From NCBI GenBank assembly GCA_035306605.1, contig DATGNR010000084.1: 25,852 bases of DNA; one strand, given 5' to 3'. The notes under the pieces are model-generated. The model ran no database searches. It worked only from the letters and a program-made list of their open reading frames with translations, and was not told the DNA's origin. The DNA is from Xanthomarina sp035306605 (lineage in GTDB: Bacteria; Bacteroidota; Bacteroidia; Flavobacteriales; Flavobacteriaceae). The number at the start of each line of letters is the position of its first letter. Within the stretch, counting starts at the first letter, position 1. Shown one piece after another: positions 6,937-14,865 of this stretch. The translations under genes and the position numbers were made by a program.

Positions 6937-8712
6937 TTATAATTTGTATTTATTTTCTTCGATAAAGTGTTTGGCAACCACTTTTCTTTTTTCTATAATA
7001 TTTTCAGCAGGCATTTGAATCAGCTTTTTAATGGCTTTAAAACTCATTACCGCCATAGTTGGATCTGTACAGGCGTATATAACTTCTTGGGCAGCCTCAT
7101 TTATGGTTTTAGCCGAATCGTACATAAAAATGCTGGTCATCGCTTCACGTAATTCTGTTTGATGAGCATGGTTTTTAATACTTCTTAATACCACACTTTC
7201 AAGAATATAAACTTGGGAAATGATATCGGAAAGTCTAGACAAAACCTCTTGTTCTTTTTCGATCTCCTGTTGAAATTTTTGCATGGCTTGACCACAGACT
7301 AACTGAGCAACCATTTTACAATTGTTTAAATAGGCTAAACTAAAGTCAGTAAAGGATAGAGTAGGGTCGGCAGGTGTTAGCTTTCCTGCTTGTAAGTCGC
7401 CAAAGGTTTTCATTACGGTTTCCATTAATGGAATGTTTCCTTTGTAGGCCAATTTTAAAATAGTTCCTGGAATTAATAGGCGATTAATCTCATTGGTGCC
7501 TTCGTAGATTCTGTTGCCTCGAATATTTCTATATAAAACAGAAATATCACTTTCACCGGAGTAACCCATACCACCGTGAATTTGAAGGGCTTCATCAACT
7601 ACAAATTGCTCCACTTCAGAGCCAAAAACCTTAATAATGGCACATTCTGTGGCATATTCTTGAGCAACTTTTTGTTTGGATTGTAATTCGTTGGACGATT
7701 CTGATAAATAGACATCATACATCACATCCATATCTCCAGATAAGCGGTTCCAACCGGATTCTAAAGCGTAGATGGAAACAGCCATCTTGGCTATTTTCTC
7801 TTGGATAGCGCCAAATGAGGCGATAGTTTGATTAAACTGAACGCGTTGATTGGCATAAGTAACGCCAAGTCTAAAAGCTCTTTTTGAAATTCCAGATCCT
7901 GCGATACCAATAAACAGTCGACCAAGATTTAAGGCATTCATGGCAATTTTAAAGCCTTTGTTGCGTTCTCCCAAAAGATTTTCAACAGGAACTTTAACAC
8001 CTTCAAAAAATACCTGTCGCGTAGAAGAACCATGGATTCCCATTTTGTTTTCTTCAGGACCTAATGTGACACCCCAAGCTTTTTCAACTATCAAACAGGA
8101 TAAATTTTCATCTCCATCTATTTTGCAAAACACAGAGAATACATCGGCAAAACCTGCATTGGTAATCCACATTTTTTGCCCGTTAAGGATATAATGTTTT
8201 CCATCAGCCGATAGGGTTGCTTTCGTCTTACCTGAATTAGCATCCGAACCAGCTCCTGGTTCAGTTAAACAATAGGAGCATTTAATTTTTCCGGCAATAA
8301 TACCACTTAAGTACTTTTCTTGTTGTTCTGGGGTGCCGTAAAAGAGTATGGTATTGATACCCAATCCTCGTTGAACGCCCATAGATTGTGAAAACGCAAA
8401 ACTATCCGACATAACTTCGGAAGCCGCCATATCTGTTTTAATATTGCAACCCATACCACCAAATTTCTCAGGTACAGATAAACCCAAGAATCCTAGTTCA
8501 CCTAACATTTCTAATTTTTCTGGTGCGATTTTGGTTCCTTCTTTGGTGTCAAAAACGTCTTTTAAAGGTTCAATCTCTCTATTTAGAAATTCTCTTACAG
8601 ATGCTCTAATAAGTAGTTGGTCTTCGGTATAGTCTTCAGGTGTAAAAACACTATCGTATTCAGGCGTGTATATTAAAAATGCGCCACCATGTATCAGTTG
8701 TTTTGTACTCAT
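6937..8712 (-). CDS. Acyl-CoA dehydrogenase, VLCAD/ACAD9-like
   Basis: Second dehydrogenase of the operon, from a different branch. 591 residues: dehydrogenase core from about 30 to 415, then a helical C-terminal extension of about 170 residues as in VLCAD and ACAD9. LTEPGAGSDANSG (149-161) and KMWITNAG (180-187) form the FAD pocket; RIYEGTNEINRL carries the usual catalytic Glu404 at the MCAD/VLCAD position. It lies 4 bases downstream of the SDR gene and 10 bases upstream of the SCP2 fusion, clearly co-transcribed. VLCAD-type enzymes of this form are common in Bacteroidota fatty-acid oxidation, so it probably handles straight or long acyl chains in alternation with the IVD/LCAD-type enzymes around it. 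There is no signal peptide. Confidence 0.92.
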   Translation of the reverse strand: MSTKQLIHGGAFLIYTPEYDSVFTPEDYTEDQLLIRASVREFLNREIEPLKDVFDTKEGTKIAPEKLEMLGELGFLGLSVPEKFGGMGCNIKTDMAASEVMSDSFAFSQSMGVQRGLGINTILFYGTPEQQEKYLSGIIAGKIKCSYCLTEPGAGSDANSGKTKATLSADGKHYILNGQKMWITNAGFADVFSVFCKIDGDENLSCLIVEKAWGVTLGPEENKMGIHGSSTRQVFFEGVKVPVENLLGERNKGFKIAMNALNLGRLFIGIAGSGISKRAFRLGVTYANQRVQFNQTIASFGAIQEKIAKMAVSIYALESGWNRLSGDMDVMYDVYLSESSNELQSKQKVAQEYATECAIIKVFGSEVEQFVVDEALQIHGGMGYSGESDISVLYRNIRGNRIYEGTNEINRLLIPGTILKLAYKGNIPLMETVMKTFGDLQAGKLTPADPTLSFTDFSLAYLNNCKMVAQLVCGQAMQKFQQEIEKEQEVLSRLSDIISQVYILESVVLRSIKNHAHQTELREAMTSIFMYDSAKTINEAAQEVIYACTDPTMAVMSFKAIKKLIQMPAENIIEKRKVVAKHFIEENKYKL

Positions 8713-8716
8713 CAGT

Positions 8717-9526
8717 TTATGGGTTTAAGAAGGATTTTAACACGTTTGGTAAGCCCATTTTATCATAGTTTAAGTGCTGCGCACCATCCACATATAATGA
8801 AATACCTGTGATATAGGATGCCAACGGACTCGCTAAAAACGCAACGGCATTAGAGATGTCTTTTACGTCGCCAAAACGCTTTAATGGAATGGCTTTTTTA
8901 GCTTCAGCAAACATGTCTTTAACAGATTGTGGATAGGTATCTAAACCGCTTGATTCTATGATGCCTGGAGCTACACAGTTGATTCTAATATTAAAATCGC
9001 TCCACTCTTGAGCTAAAGTTTTAGTGATGTTTTCTACACCAGCTCGGGCAGCTCCCGTATGAATCATTCCTGGGAAGCCACGATGCATGTCCACAACAAT
9101 ATTGACGATATTTCCTTGTTTTTGAGGAATGAAAAAAGCATTGGCCATGTCACGAATCATATAAAAGGTGCCGTTTAAATTGTTGTTGATGACAGCGTTC
9201 CAACCTTTATCATTTAAATACTCTGCAAGCACAGGAAATTGGCCTCCAGCATTATTTACTAATACATCCAGTCTGCCATGTTTTTCTTTAATCATGGCTG
9301 CTAATGCTTGAATCTCTTCAGTATTTCGAATATCACATGCTTGATAATTGACAGGTCCAAATTCAGAAAGTTTTTCAGCGGCTTCCTTTAGTGGAGCTTC
9401 TTTGCGTGAGCAAATAATAACTTTAGCTCCCAATTGAAGCATGTCCTTTGCGATTTGAAATCCGATGCCTGACCTTCCGCCAGTGACTAATACAACTTGA
9501 TCTTTAAAGGTATTTGATTGAAACAT
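8717..9526 (-). CDS. SDR oxidoreductase, PECR (trans-2-enoyl-CoA reductase)-like
   Basis: 269-residue Rossmann-fold short-chain dehydrogenase. TGGRSGIG at 15-22 binds the dinucleotide, Arg41 after the second strand suggests NADP(H), NNAGG is at 91-95, and CVAPGIIES and GISLYVDGAQ close the fold. The canonical Ser-Tyr-Lys triad is absent: the segment RGFPGMIHTGAARAGVENITK aligns to the YxxxK region with Thr157 for Tyr and Arg161 for Lys. That same replacement, and the NNAGGQF segment, are how I recall human peroxisomal trans-2-enoyl-CoA reductase and related 2,4-dienoyl-CoA reductases, so the likely substrate is an enoyl- or dienoyl-CoA rather than a hydroxyacyl compound. It sits between the BKACE (7 bases) and the VLCAD-like gene (4 bases). 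AtuB/AtuG of terpene catabolism are also SDRs, but equivalence is not shown. Confidence 0.85.
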   Translation of the reverse strand: MFQSNTFKDQVVLVTGGRSGIGFQIAKDMLQLGAKVIICSRKEAPLKEAAEKLSEFGPVNYQACDIRNTEEIQALAAMIKEKHGRLDVLVNNAGGQFPVLAEYLNDKGWNAVINNNLNGTFYMIRDMANAFFIPQKQGNIVNIVVDMHRGFPGMIHTGAARAGVENITKTLAQEWSDFNIRINCVAPGIIESSGLDTYPQSVKDMFAEAKKAIPLKRFGDVKDISNAVAFLASPLASYITGISLYVDGAQHLNYDKMGLPNVLKSFLNP

Positions 9527-9533
9527 AGTAGGT

Positions 9534-10394
9534 CTATTTTAAAGGAATATTTAGCATGGCTCTTGCTTCTTCGATACTAGCAATCTCTCTACCTACAGAT
9601 TTTGCTAAGGTGGCGCCTGCTTCAACTAATTCGCCATTCGATTTAGCCATATCGCCGTTTGGTAAGTAAAAATTATCTTCTAAACCAACTCTAAAATTCC
9701 CGCCCATGGCTGCGGCAATAGCCGAGAGTTGCCATTGTTTTCTGCTAATCACAATCGATTGCCAAAAAGCACCTTCTGGCACTTGTTTAATTTGATGGAT
9801 TAAGTTTTCTGGAGTGGCGTCAATGCCTCCCAAAACACCCATAACTAAACTGTAACAGGCGTTATCTGGCAACAATCCCATTTGTTTTAAAGGCTGTGCA
9901 TTTCTGATATGACCCGTATCAAAACATTCCATTTCCGGACAAATATGGTTCTCGTTCATGGTTTCAACTACCTTAATCATGTCATCAAATGAATTTTCAA
10001 AAACACCATTCCAAATAAATTGCTTGGCGCTTTTAGAAAAAATGGCATAGTTCATACTTCCCATATTAAAAGCTGCCATATCTGGTTTAGTAGCTGGTAA
10101 ATGCTTTAAACGATCTTCAATAGTAAGACCAATAGCGCCTGTAGAATAATTGATAATAACGTCTTTGGAGTGCTTTCTTACCTCGTCAGTAATTTCTTGA
10201 AAAACCTCTGTTCTCCATGAAGGCATCCCATTATCTTCTCGGGCATGAATATGAACAATAGCTGCACCGGCATCCACCGCACGTTTTGCTTCTAAACCTA
10301 ATTCTTTAGGTGTATAAGGAATGTACGGACAGTGATTTCTGTTGGTAGCAGCACCTGTTAATGCAGCGGATAAAATGAGTTTTTTGTAAATCAT
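9534..10394 (-). CDS. Beta-keto acid cleavage enzyme (BKACE, DUF849, Kce-like)
   Basis: 286-residue TIM-barrel metalloenzyme. The family condenses a beta-keto acid with acetyl-CoA and cleaves it to acetoacetate plus a new acyl-CoA; the founding member Kce acts on 3-keto-5-aminohexanoate in lysine fermentation, but most members have other substrates. Visible features: start KKLILSAALTGAATNRNHCPYIPYTP, zinc ligands His48 and His50 in VHIHAR, Glu239 in VGLEDN, and the family signatures PDMAAFNMGSMNY and PEMECFDTGH. Length is normal (270-310). Lysine-fermentation partners are not nearby; instead the gene is embedded among acyl-CoA carboxylase, hydratase and dehydrogenase genes, so Kce specificity is unlikely. 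I infer it performs the C-C cleavage step of the pathway and feeds acetoacetate and an acyl-CoA into central metabolism. Confidence 0.9.
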   Translation of the reverse strand: MIYKKLILSAALTGAATNRNHCPYIPYTPKELGLEAKRAVDAGAAIVHIHAREDNGMPSWRTEVFQEITDEVRKHSKDVIINYSTGAIGLTIEDRLKHLPATKPDMAAFNMGSMNYAIFSKSAKQFIWNGVFENSFDDMIKVVETMNENHICPEMECFDTGHIRNAQPLKQMGLLPDNACYSLVMGVLGGIDATPENLIHQIKQVPEGAFWQSIVISRKQWQLSAIAAAMGGNFRVGLEDNFYLPNGDMAKSNGELVEAGATLAKSVGREIASIEEARAMLNIPLK

Positions 10395-10406
10395 AATTCT
10401 ATATTT

Positions 10407-11225
10407 TTATTGGTCAGACCAATTTGGTTTTCTTTTTTCTTTAAAGGCTAACATGCCTTCTTGTGCGTCTTTAGACATAATGGTTTTTTGAAGCATTTGC
10501 ATTAAGTACGCATGTTCAGACTTCGTTTTATTGATATAATCTGCTGCTTCTAATCCCAAGCGGATAGCCGTAGGGGAGTTCTCAAGAAGCTTATTAATAA
10601 TAGAATTCACAGTGTCATCTATGGTTTCCTTGCTTGTCAAATGTGTAACTAAACCATATTCAAAGGCCTTATTAGCATCTATGGTGTCGCCATTAATACA
10701 CCAATCAATAACTTTCCGTTTGGGCATGACGTCTAAAAGGGATGCCATAACTTGAAAAGGAAACAAACCACGTTTTACTTCTGGTAAGCCTATTTTCACA
10801 TCCTCAGTACAAACCACATAGGTTGGTCCTGCAAGAAAAAAGAGTCCACCAGCAAAAACATCGCCTTCTATTTTGGATATCACCGGTTTATGTACTTGAT
10901 TAAAAAGTTCTCCCAATAATATCTCCTGATCTGATTTTGGGATCGAAGATTCAAAATTGCCAACCATGCCCATAAAGGCTTTTAAATCGGCACCAGAACA
11001 AAACACATCTCCTAAAGCGTTAATCACAACAGCTCTTACAGCATTTGTTTGTTTTGCGAATTGCAGGGCAAAAGCAATTTCTTGAACCATGTGTGGGTGA
11101 ATCGCATTTTTCTTTTCCGCTCTATCTAATGTGAGCGTCAAAACCTGGGCTTCAAATTTTAATTGAATGAAGGCATAGGTTTGCTCCAAGGCTTTATCGA
11201 CAAGGTCTTTATTAAATAACTCCAT
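10407..11225 (-). CDS. Crotonase-fold protein (enoyl-CoA hydratase/isomerase family)
   Basis: 272-residue cytoplasmic protein of the crotonase superfamily, which stabilises a thioester enolate. The start of the fold is RAEKKNAIHP, the first oxyanion-hole segment is CSGADLKAF (76-84), and the second is GDVFAGGLF (121-129). Of the two glutamates of classical hydratases, the one in PEVKRG (Glu149, rat Glu164) is present; the position of rat Glu144 is Phe129. It could therefore be an isomerase, a hydratase of the one-glutamate type, or a lyase. It is 2 bases downstream of the carboxylase alpha gene and 12 upstream of BKACE, the position of LiuC/AtuE in related clusters, so hydration of a carboxylated enoyl-CoA is the default guess. 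Confidence 0.88.
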   Translation of the reverse strand: MELFNKDLVDKALEQTYAFIQLKFEAQVLTLTLDRAEKKNAIHPHMVQEIAFALQFAKQTNAVRAVVINALGDVFCSGADLKAFMGMVGNFESSIPKSDQEILLGELFNQVHKPVISKIEGDVFAGGLFFLAGPTYVVCTEDVKIGLPEVKRGLFPFQVMASLLDVMPKRKVIDWCINGDTIDANKAFEYGLVTHLTSKETIDDTVNSIINKLLENSPTAIRLGLEAADYINKTKSEHAYLMQMLQKTIMSKDAQEGMLAFKEKRKPNWSDQ

Positions 11226-11227
11226 AA

Positions 11228-13207
11228 TTACTTACTGTTTATTTTTAGTAATAAATGATCTACTTCAACATTCTGACCTTCTTCCACAAAAACTTCTTCG
11301 ATGGTTCCATCTTCTTCTGCTACCAGGGTACTTTCCATTTTCATAGAGGAAATCACGATTAAAGGATCATTTTCTTTCACCACATCACCAGGGGCAACAA
11401 GTAGCTTGATGATTTTTGAAGGCATAGGAGAGCTGTAACCACCTTTTTCTTTTTCTTTCTCCTTAATCGGGAAACGATCTAAACGCCTTACTTCCACATT
11501 TCCAATGGAAGGCGTATGAATAAAGGTGAGTTGGTCTTTCACACAAATAGTATAGGATTTTTGAAGTCCGTTGCTGCTTAAGCGAATGCTGTCTTCAGAA
11601 CAACTAATGATTTCACAACGACGTTTTTCATCATGAATAAGCACTTCAAAATGAGCGTCTAAATAGCGATACTGAACGGTGATGTCTTCGTCATTGATAA
11701 CAAGCGTTTCTTTTTGATGCTCGTAAAAGTTATTCCGCCATCCTGAAGGAATAGCTCTTAATTTGGTTCGTTGATGTTCTCTTTGTTGCCAATTGTATAA
11801 GGTAGCAACTATAGCTAATTCTTCTTTATCTTGCTGCTTCAAGCTTTTTATAGCCGATAAATCGAGTTTGTTTTCAATGAAGTGAGTATCATACTTTCCA
11901 GCAATAAAATCTTCATTATTTATGATGGTTTGTAAGAAGGCTAAATTTGTTTTTGTGCCTTGACAAATCGTGTTTTTTAGCACGTAATTCAATTTGTTCA
12001 GCGCTTCAGTTCTATTCCTGTCGTGCACAATAATTTTAGCAATCATCGGATCGTAATGCATCGAAATTTCGGAACCTGTTTGTATGGCAGATTCCACTCG
12101 TAATCCGTCTACTTCCGGATAGCTTAGTTTATGTACGGTTCCAGTAACTGGTGCAAAATTGTTATCTGCATCTTCGGCATACAATCGCACTTCAATAGCG
12201 TAACCCTTGCCTTTGATGTCTTCTTGCTTTACTTGCAATGGCATTCCTTTGGCAGATTCGATTTGCATTTTAACTAAGTCCAAATCGGTAATTTCTTCTG
12301 TAACCGGATGCTCTACTTGCAATCTGGTGTTGACTTCCAAGAAAAAGAAGTCGTTGGTGGACGCATCAAAAATAAATTCCACCGTTCCAGCATTGTCATA
12401 ATTCAGGGCTTTAACCGCGGCAACAGCCACGTCGCCCATACGCTGCCTTAATTCTTGACTTAAAACAGGAGAGGGGCTTTCTTCAACCACTTTTTGATAA
12501 CGTCTTTGTATGGTGCATTCTCGCTCTAAAACATGAATAACATGACCGTGTTGGTCACCAAATACCTGAAACTCGATATGCCTCCCAGAAGCGATATATT
12601 TTTCCACCATTAAATCGTCATTTCCAAAAGCATTCATAGCTTCTCTTTTTGAGGAAATAATGGCATGATCTAATTCTTCTTCTTTATGCACGATGCGCAT
12701 CCCTTTTCCACCACCACCATAAGTGGCTTTTAACAAGAGTGGAAAACCAATTTTTAAAGCTTCATCTTTTAAAGTTTTGGTAGACTGATCTTTACCTTTA
12801 TAGCCTGGAATGGTGGGCACGTTCGCTTGTTCCATAATAGCTTTCGCTTCGGCCTTAGACCCCATGGCTCGTATGGCTTCTACATTTGGACCAATAAAAA
12901 TGAGATTCTCTTGGTTACAACGCTCTGCAAAATCTGGATTTTCTGATAAAAATCCGTAGCCAGGATGAATGGCATCTGCTTGAACTTGTTTTGCGGCTGC
13001 AATGATTTTATCTTGATTTAAATAGGAAGCTGCTGGTTCAGAATCACCAATATGAATGGCAAGATCTGCTTCTTGTACATAGGGAGCATTTTTATCGGCA
13101 TCGGCATAAACAGCCACAGAAGTTATGCCCATTTGTTTACAGGTTCTAAAAATGCGCGACGCAATTTCTCCTCGGTTTGCAACTAAAATTGTATGGATTT
13201 GTTTCAT
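11228..13207 (-). CDS. Acyl-CoA carboxylase alpha subunit: biotin carboxylase plus biotin carrier
   Basis: 659 residues. N-terminal biotin carboxylase ATP-grasp module (about 1-450) with VANRGEIASRI at the start, glycine-rich loop KATYGGGGKGMR, and EVNTRLQVEHPVTE with the catalytic Glu/Arg; a middle region of about 120 poorly conserved residues (the BT linker that docks the beta subunit); then a biotinyl domain ending at the C-terminus with biotin-accepting Lys623 in SSMKMES. It carboxylates its own biotin with bicarbonate and ATP, and the beta subunit transfers the carboxyl to an acyl-CoA. The overall plan is that of MccA, LiuD, AtuF and AccA-type subunits of 3-methylcrotonyl-, geranyl- and other acyl-CoA carboxylases. 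Its beta partner is 15 bases upstream in the same operon. Confidence 0.95.
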   Translation of the reverse strand: MKQIHTILVANRGEIASRIFRTCKQMGITSVAVYADADKNAPYVQEADLAIHIGDSEPAASYLNQDKIIAAAKQVQADAIHPGYGFLSENPDFAERCNQENLIFIGPNVEAIRAMGSKAEAKAIMEQANVPTIPGYKGKDQSTKTLKDEALKIGFPLLLKATYGGGGKGMRIVHKEEELDHAIISSKREAMNAFGNDDLMVEKYIASGRHIEFQVFGDQHGHVIHVLERECTIQRRYQKVVEESPSPVLSQELRQRMGDVAVAAVKALNYDNAGTVEFIFDASTNDFFFLEVNTRLQVEHPVTEEITDLDLVKMQIESAKGMPLQVKQEDIKGKGYAIEVRLYAEDADNNFAPVTGTVHKLSYPEVDGLRVESAIQTGSEISMHYDPMIAKIIVHDRNRTEALNKLNYVLKNTICQGTKTNLAFLQTIINNEDFIAGKYDTHFIENKLDLSAIKSLKQQDKEELAIVATLYNWQQREHQRTKLRAIPSGWRNNFYEHQKETLVINDEDITVQYRYLDAHFEVLIHDEKRRCEIISCSEDSIRLSSNGLQKSYTICVKDQLTFIHTPSIGNVEVRRLDRFPIKEKEKEKGGYSSPMPSKIIKLLVAPGDVVKENDPLIVISSMKMESTLVAEEDGTIEEVFVEEGQNVEVDHLLLKINSK

Positions 13208-13222
13208 GCTATTGAGTTCCTT

Positions 13223-14824
13223 TTAATGTCTCCAAACACCATAACTGTTGGTGCCTTTAATTTCTTGATTGTATAAAACAGCTAAACAAAAGCCGAGATA
13301 ATTCCGAGTTTCTTTGGGGTCGATAATCCCATCATCCCAAAGTTCAGACGTAGAATGCCATGCCGAGGATTTTGATTCGGCTTCGGCAACCAACATGGCT
13401 TTAATCATATTGGTTTGCTCAGGATTATCAGGAAGTCCTTTGGCTTCATTGGATGCTTTTTGAATAATTTCCATCACACCCGCCAATTGTTCTGAGCCCA
13501 TCACACCAATCTTAGAATTGGGATAAGCAAACAGAAAATTAGGCTCAAAAGACCGTCCGTTCATACCATAATTACCAGCGCCGAAGGAACTTCCAATCAT
13601 TAAAGTGATAGAAGGAACTTTAGAGTTGGAAACGGCATTGATTAATTTGGCGCCGTTTTTTATAATACCGCCTCGTTCATATTCTTTACCAACCATATAA
13701 CCGGTTGTATTCTGTAAGAAGAGTAGGGGAATGTTCTTATGATTGGACAACTGAATAAACTGCGCGCCTTTGTTGGCGGATTCAGAAAAAATAACACCAT
13801 TGTTTCCAATGATACCAACGGGATAGCCATTTATTTTAGACCACCCACAAACCATGGTACTGCCATATTCTGCTTTAAATTCAGCGAATTCAGATCCATC
13901 CGTAATCCGCATAATGAGTTCTCGAACATCAAAAGGGGTTTTGATATCGGCAGGAACCACACTTAATATTTCTTCTGAAGGATATAAAGGAGTTTTAATA
14001 TCGTCTGAAGGAATAAAATGCGGTGTTGTTTCTGGCACAAATTCCATAATTTCTCTAGCAATGCGAATGGCATCCAACTCATCTTCTGCCAAATAATCTG
14101 AAACCCCAGATACTCTACTATGCATTTCTGCTCCTCCTAATTCTTCATCGGTAGCAATTTCATTGGTTGCCATTTTTACTAAGGGCGGTCCCGCTAAAAA
14201 CACTTTGGCTGCTTGTTTTTGAAATATGGAATAATCAGACATTCCAGGTATATAAGCACCACCAGCAGTAGCATTACCAAAAACAACAGCAATGGTGGTA
14301 ATACCTAATTCAGAGCGTCGCGTAATTTCTCTAAAACCTTCGCCACCATAATTAAATATTTTGGCTTGGTCAGGTAAATTGGCTCCGCCACTTTCTACTA
14401 AATTAATGGTTGGTAATTTGCATTCTCGTGTAATATCACCAATTCTTAATCCTTTAAAAACAGTGGCATAATCTACAGAACCTCCTTTACGAGTGCCCAC
14501 ATTGGAGTTGATCATGCAAAACTTGCCGTGAACTAAACCGATTCCTGAAACACTTGTTCCTCCAGCACCAAAGCCGTTTTTGTTGTTCATGCCGGCTAAT
14601 GGTAGCAATTCTAAAAAAGGACTGTCTCTATCCAAAAGCAATTCAATGCGTTCTCTGGCTAGTAGTTTTTCTCTTTTTCGGGCTCTAGTGATGTGTTTTT
14701 CATCCCCTTGATAACGGCCTTCTTGATATTTTTTATTCAATTGGTCAACTAAGTCCACCATCTTCTGATAGTTTTCTTTGCTGGCCGCAGAGTTGATATT
14801 AACTTTTGATATTAAAACACCCAT
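13223..14824 (-). CDS. Acyl-CoA carboxylase beta subunit (carboxyltransferase)
   Basis: 533 residues, two crotonase-like halves of the carboxyltransferase fold. Visible landmarks are ARKREKLLARERIELLLD near the start, NLVESGGANLPDQ, VFGNATAGGAYIPGMSDY (N-half oxyanion hole), VFLAGPPLVKMATNE, and GSSFGAGNYGMNGRSFEPNF with GVMGSEQLAGVM (C-half). It transfers carboxylate from biotin to acyl-CoA. The segment after GGANLPDQ (AKIFNYGGEGFREITRRSE) differs from the FPD-x-x-HFGRIF pattern of methylcrotonyl- and geranyl-CoA carboxylases and is closer to what I recall of actinobacterial AccD2-type subunits, so I do not assign a substrate. It pairs with the alpha subunit at 11228-13207 to give an alpha6beta6-type enzyme. 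Start at 14824 (MGVLISK), 41 bases after the tandem dehydrogenase stop. Confidence 0.93.
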   Translation of the reverse strand: MGVLISKVNINSAASKENYQKMVDLVDQLNKKYQEGRYQGDEKHITRARKREKLLARERIELLLDRDSPFLELLPLAGMNNKNGFGAGGTSVSGIGLVHGKFCMINSNVGTRKGGSVDYATVFKGLRIGDITRECKLPTINLVESGGANLPDQAKIFNYGGEGFREITRRSELGITTIAVVFGNATAGGAYIPGMSDYSIFQKQAAKVFLAGPPLVKMATNEIATDEELGGAEMHSRVSGVSDYLAEDELDAIRIAREIMEFVPETTPHFIPSDDIKTPLYPSEEILSVVPADIKTPFDVRELIMRITDGSEFAEFKAEYGSTMVCGWSKINGYPVGIIGNNGVIFSESANKGAQFIQLSNHKNIPLLFLQNTTGYMVGKEYERGGIIKNGAKLINAVSNSKVPSITLMIGSSFGAGNYGMNGRSFEPNFLFAYPNSKIGVMGSEQLAGVMEIIQKASNEAKGLPDNPEQTNMIKAMLVAEAESKSSAWHSTSELWDDGIIDPKETRNYLGFCLAVLYNQEIKGTNSYGVWRH

Positions 14825-14865
14825 CTTAAAATTGTATTTGTATTAAAGTTGTATGCATCCTTGTT

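Noticed and set aside
6967..8632. Plus-strand frames inside the dehydrogenase genes
   Set aside because: They lie wholly opposite well-supported coding sequence and have no recognisable domains.
9534..10394. Annotating this as 3-keto-5-aminohexanoate cleavage enzyme of lysine fermentation (kce)
   Set aside because: No other lysine-fermentation genes are nearby and the BKACE family is known to act on many beta-keto acids.
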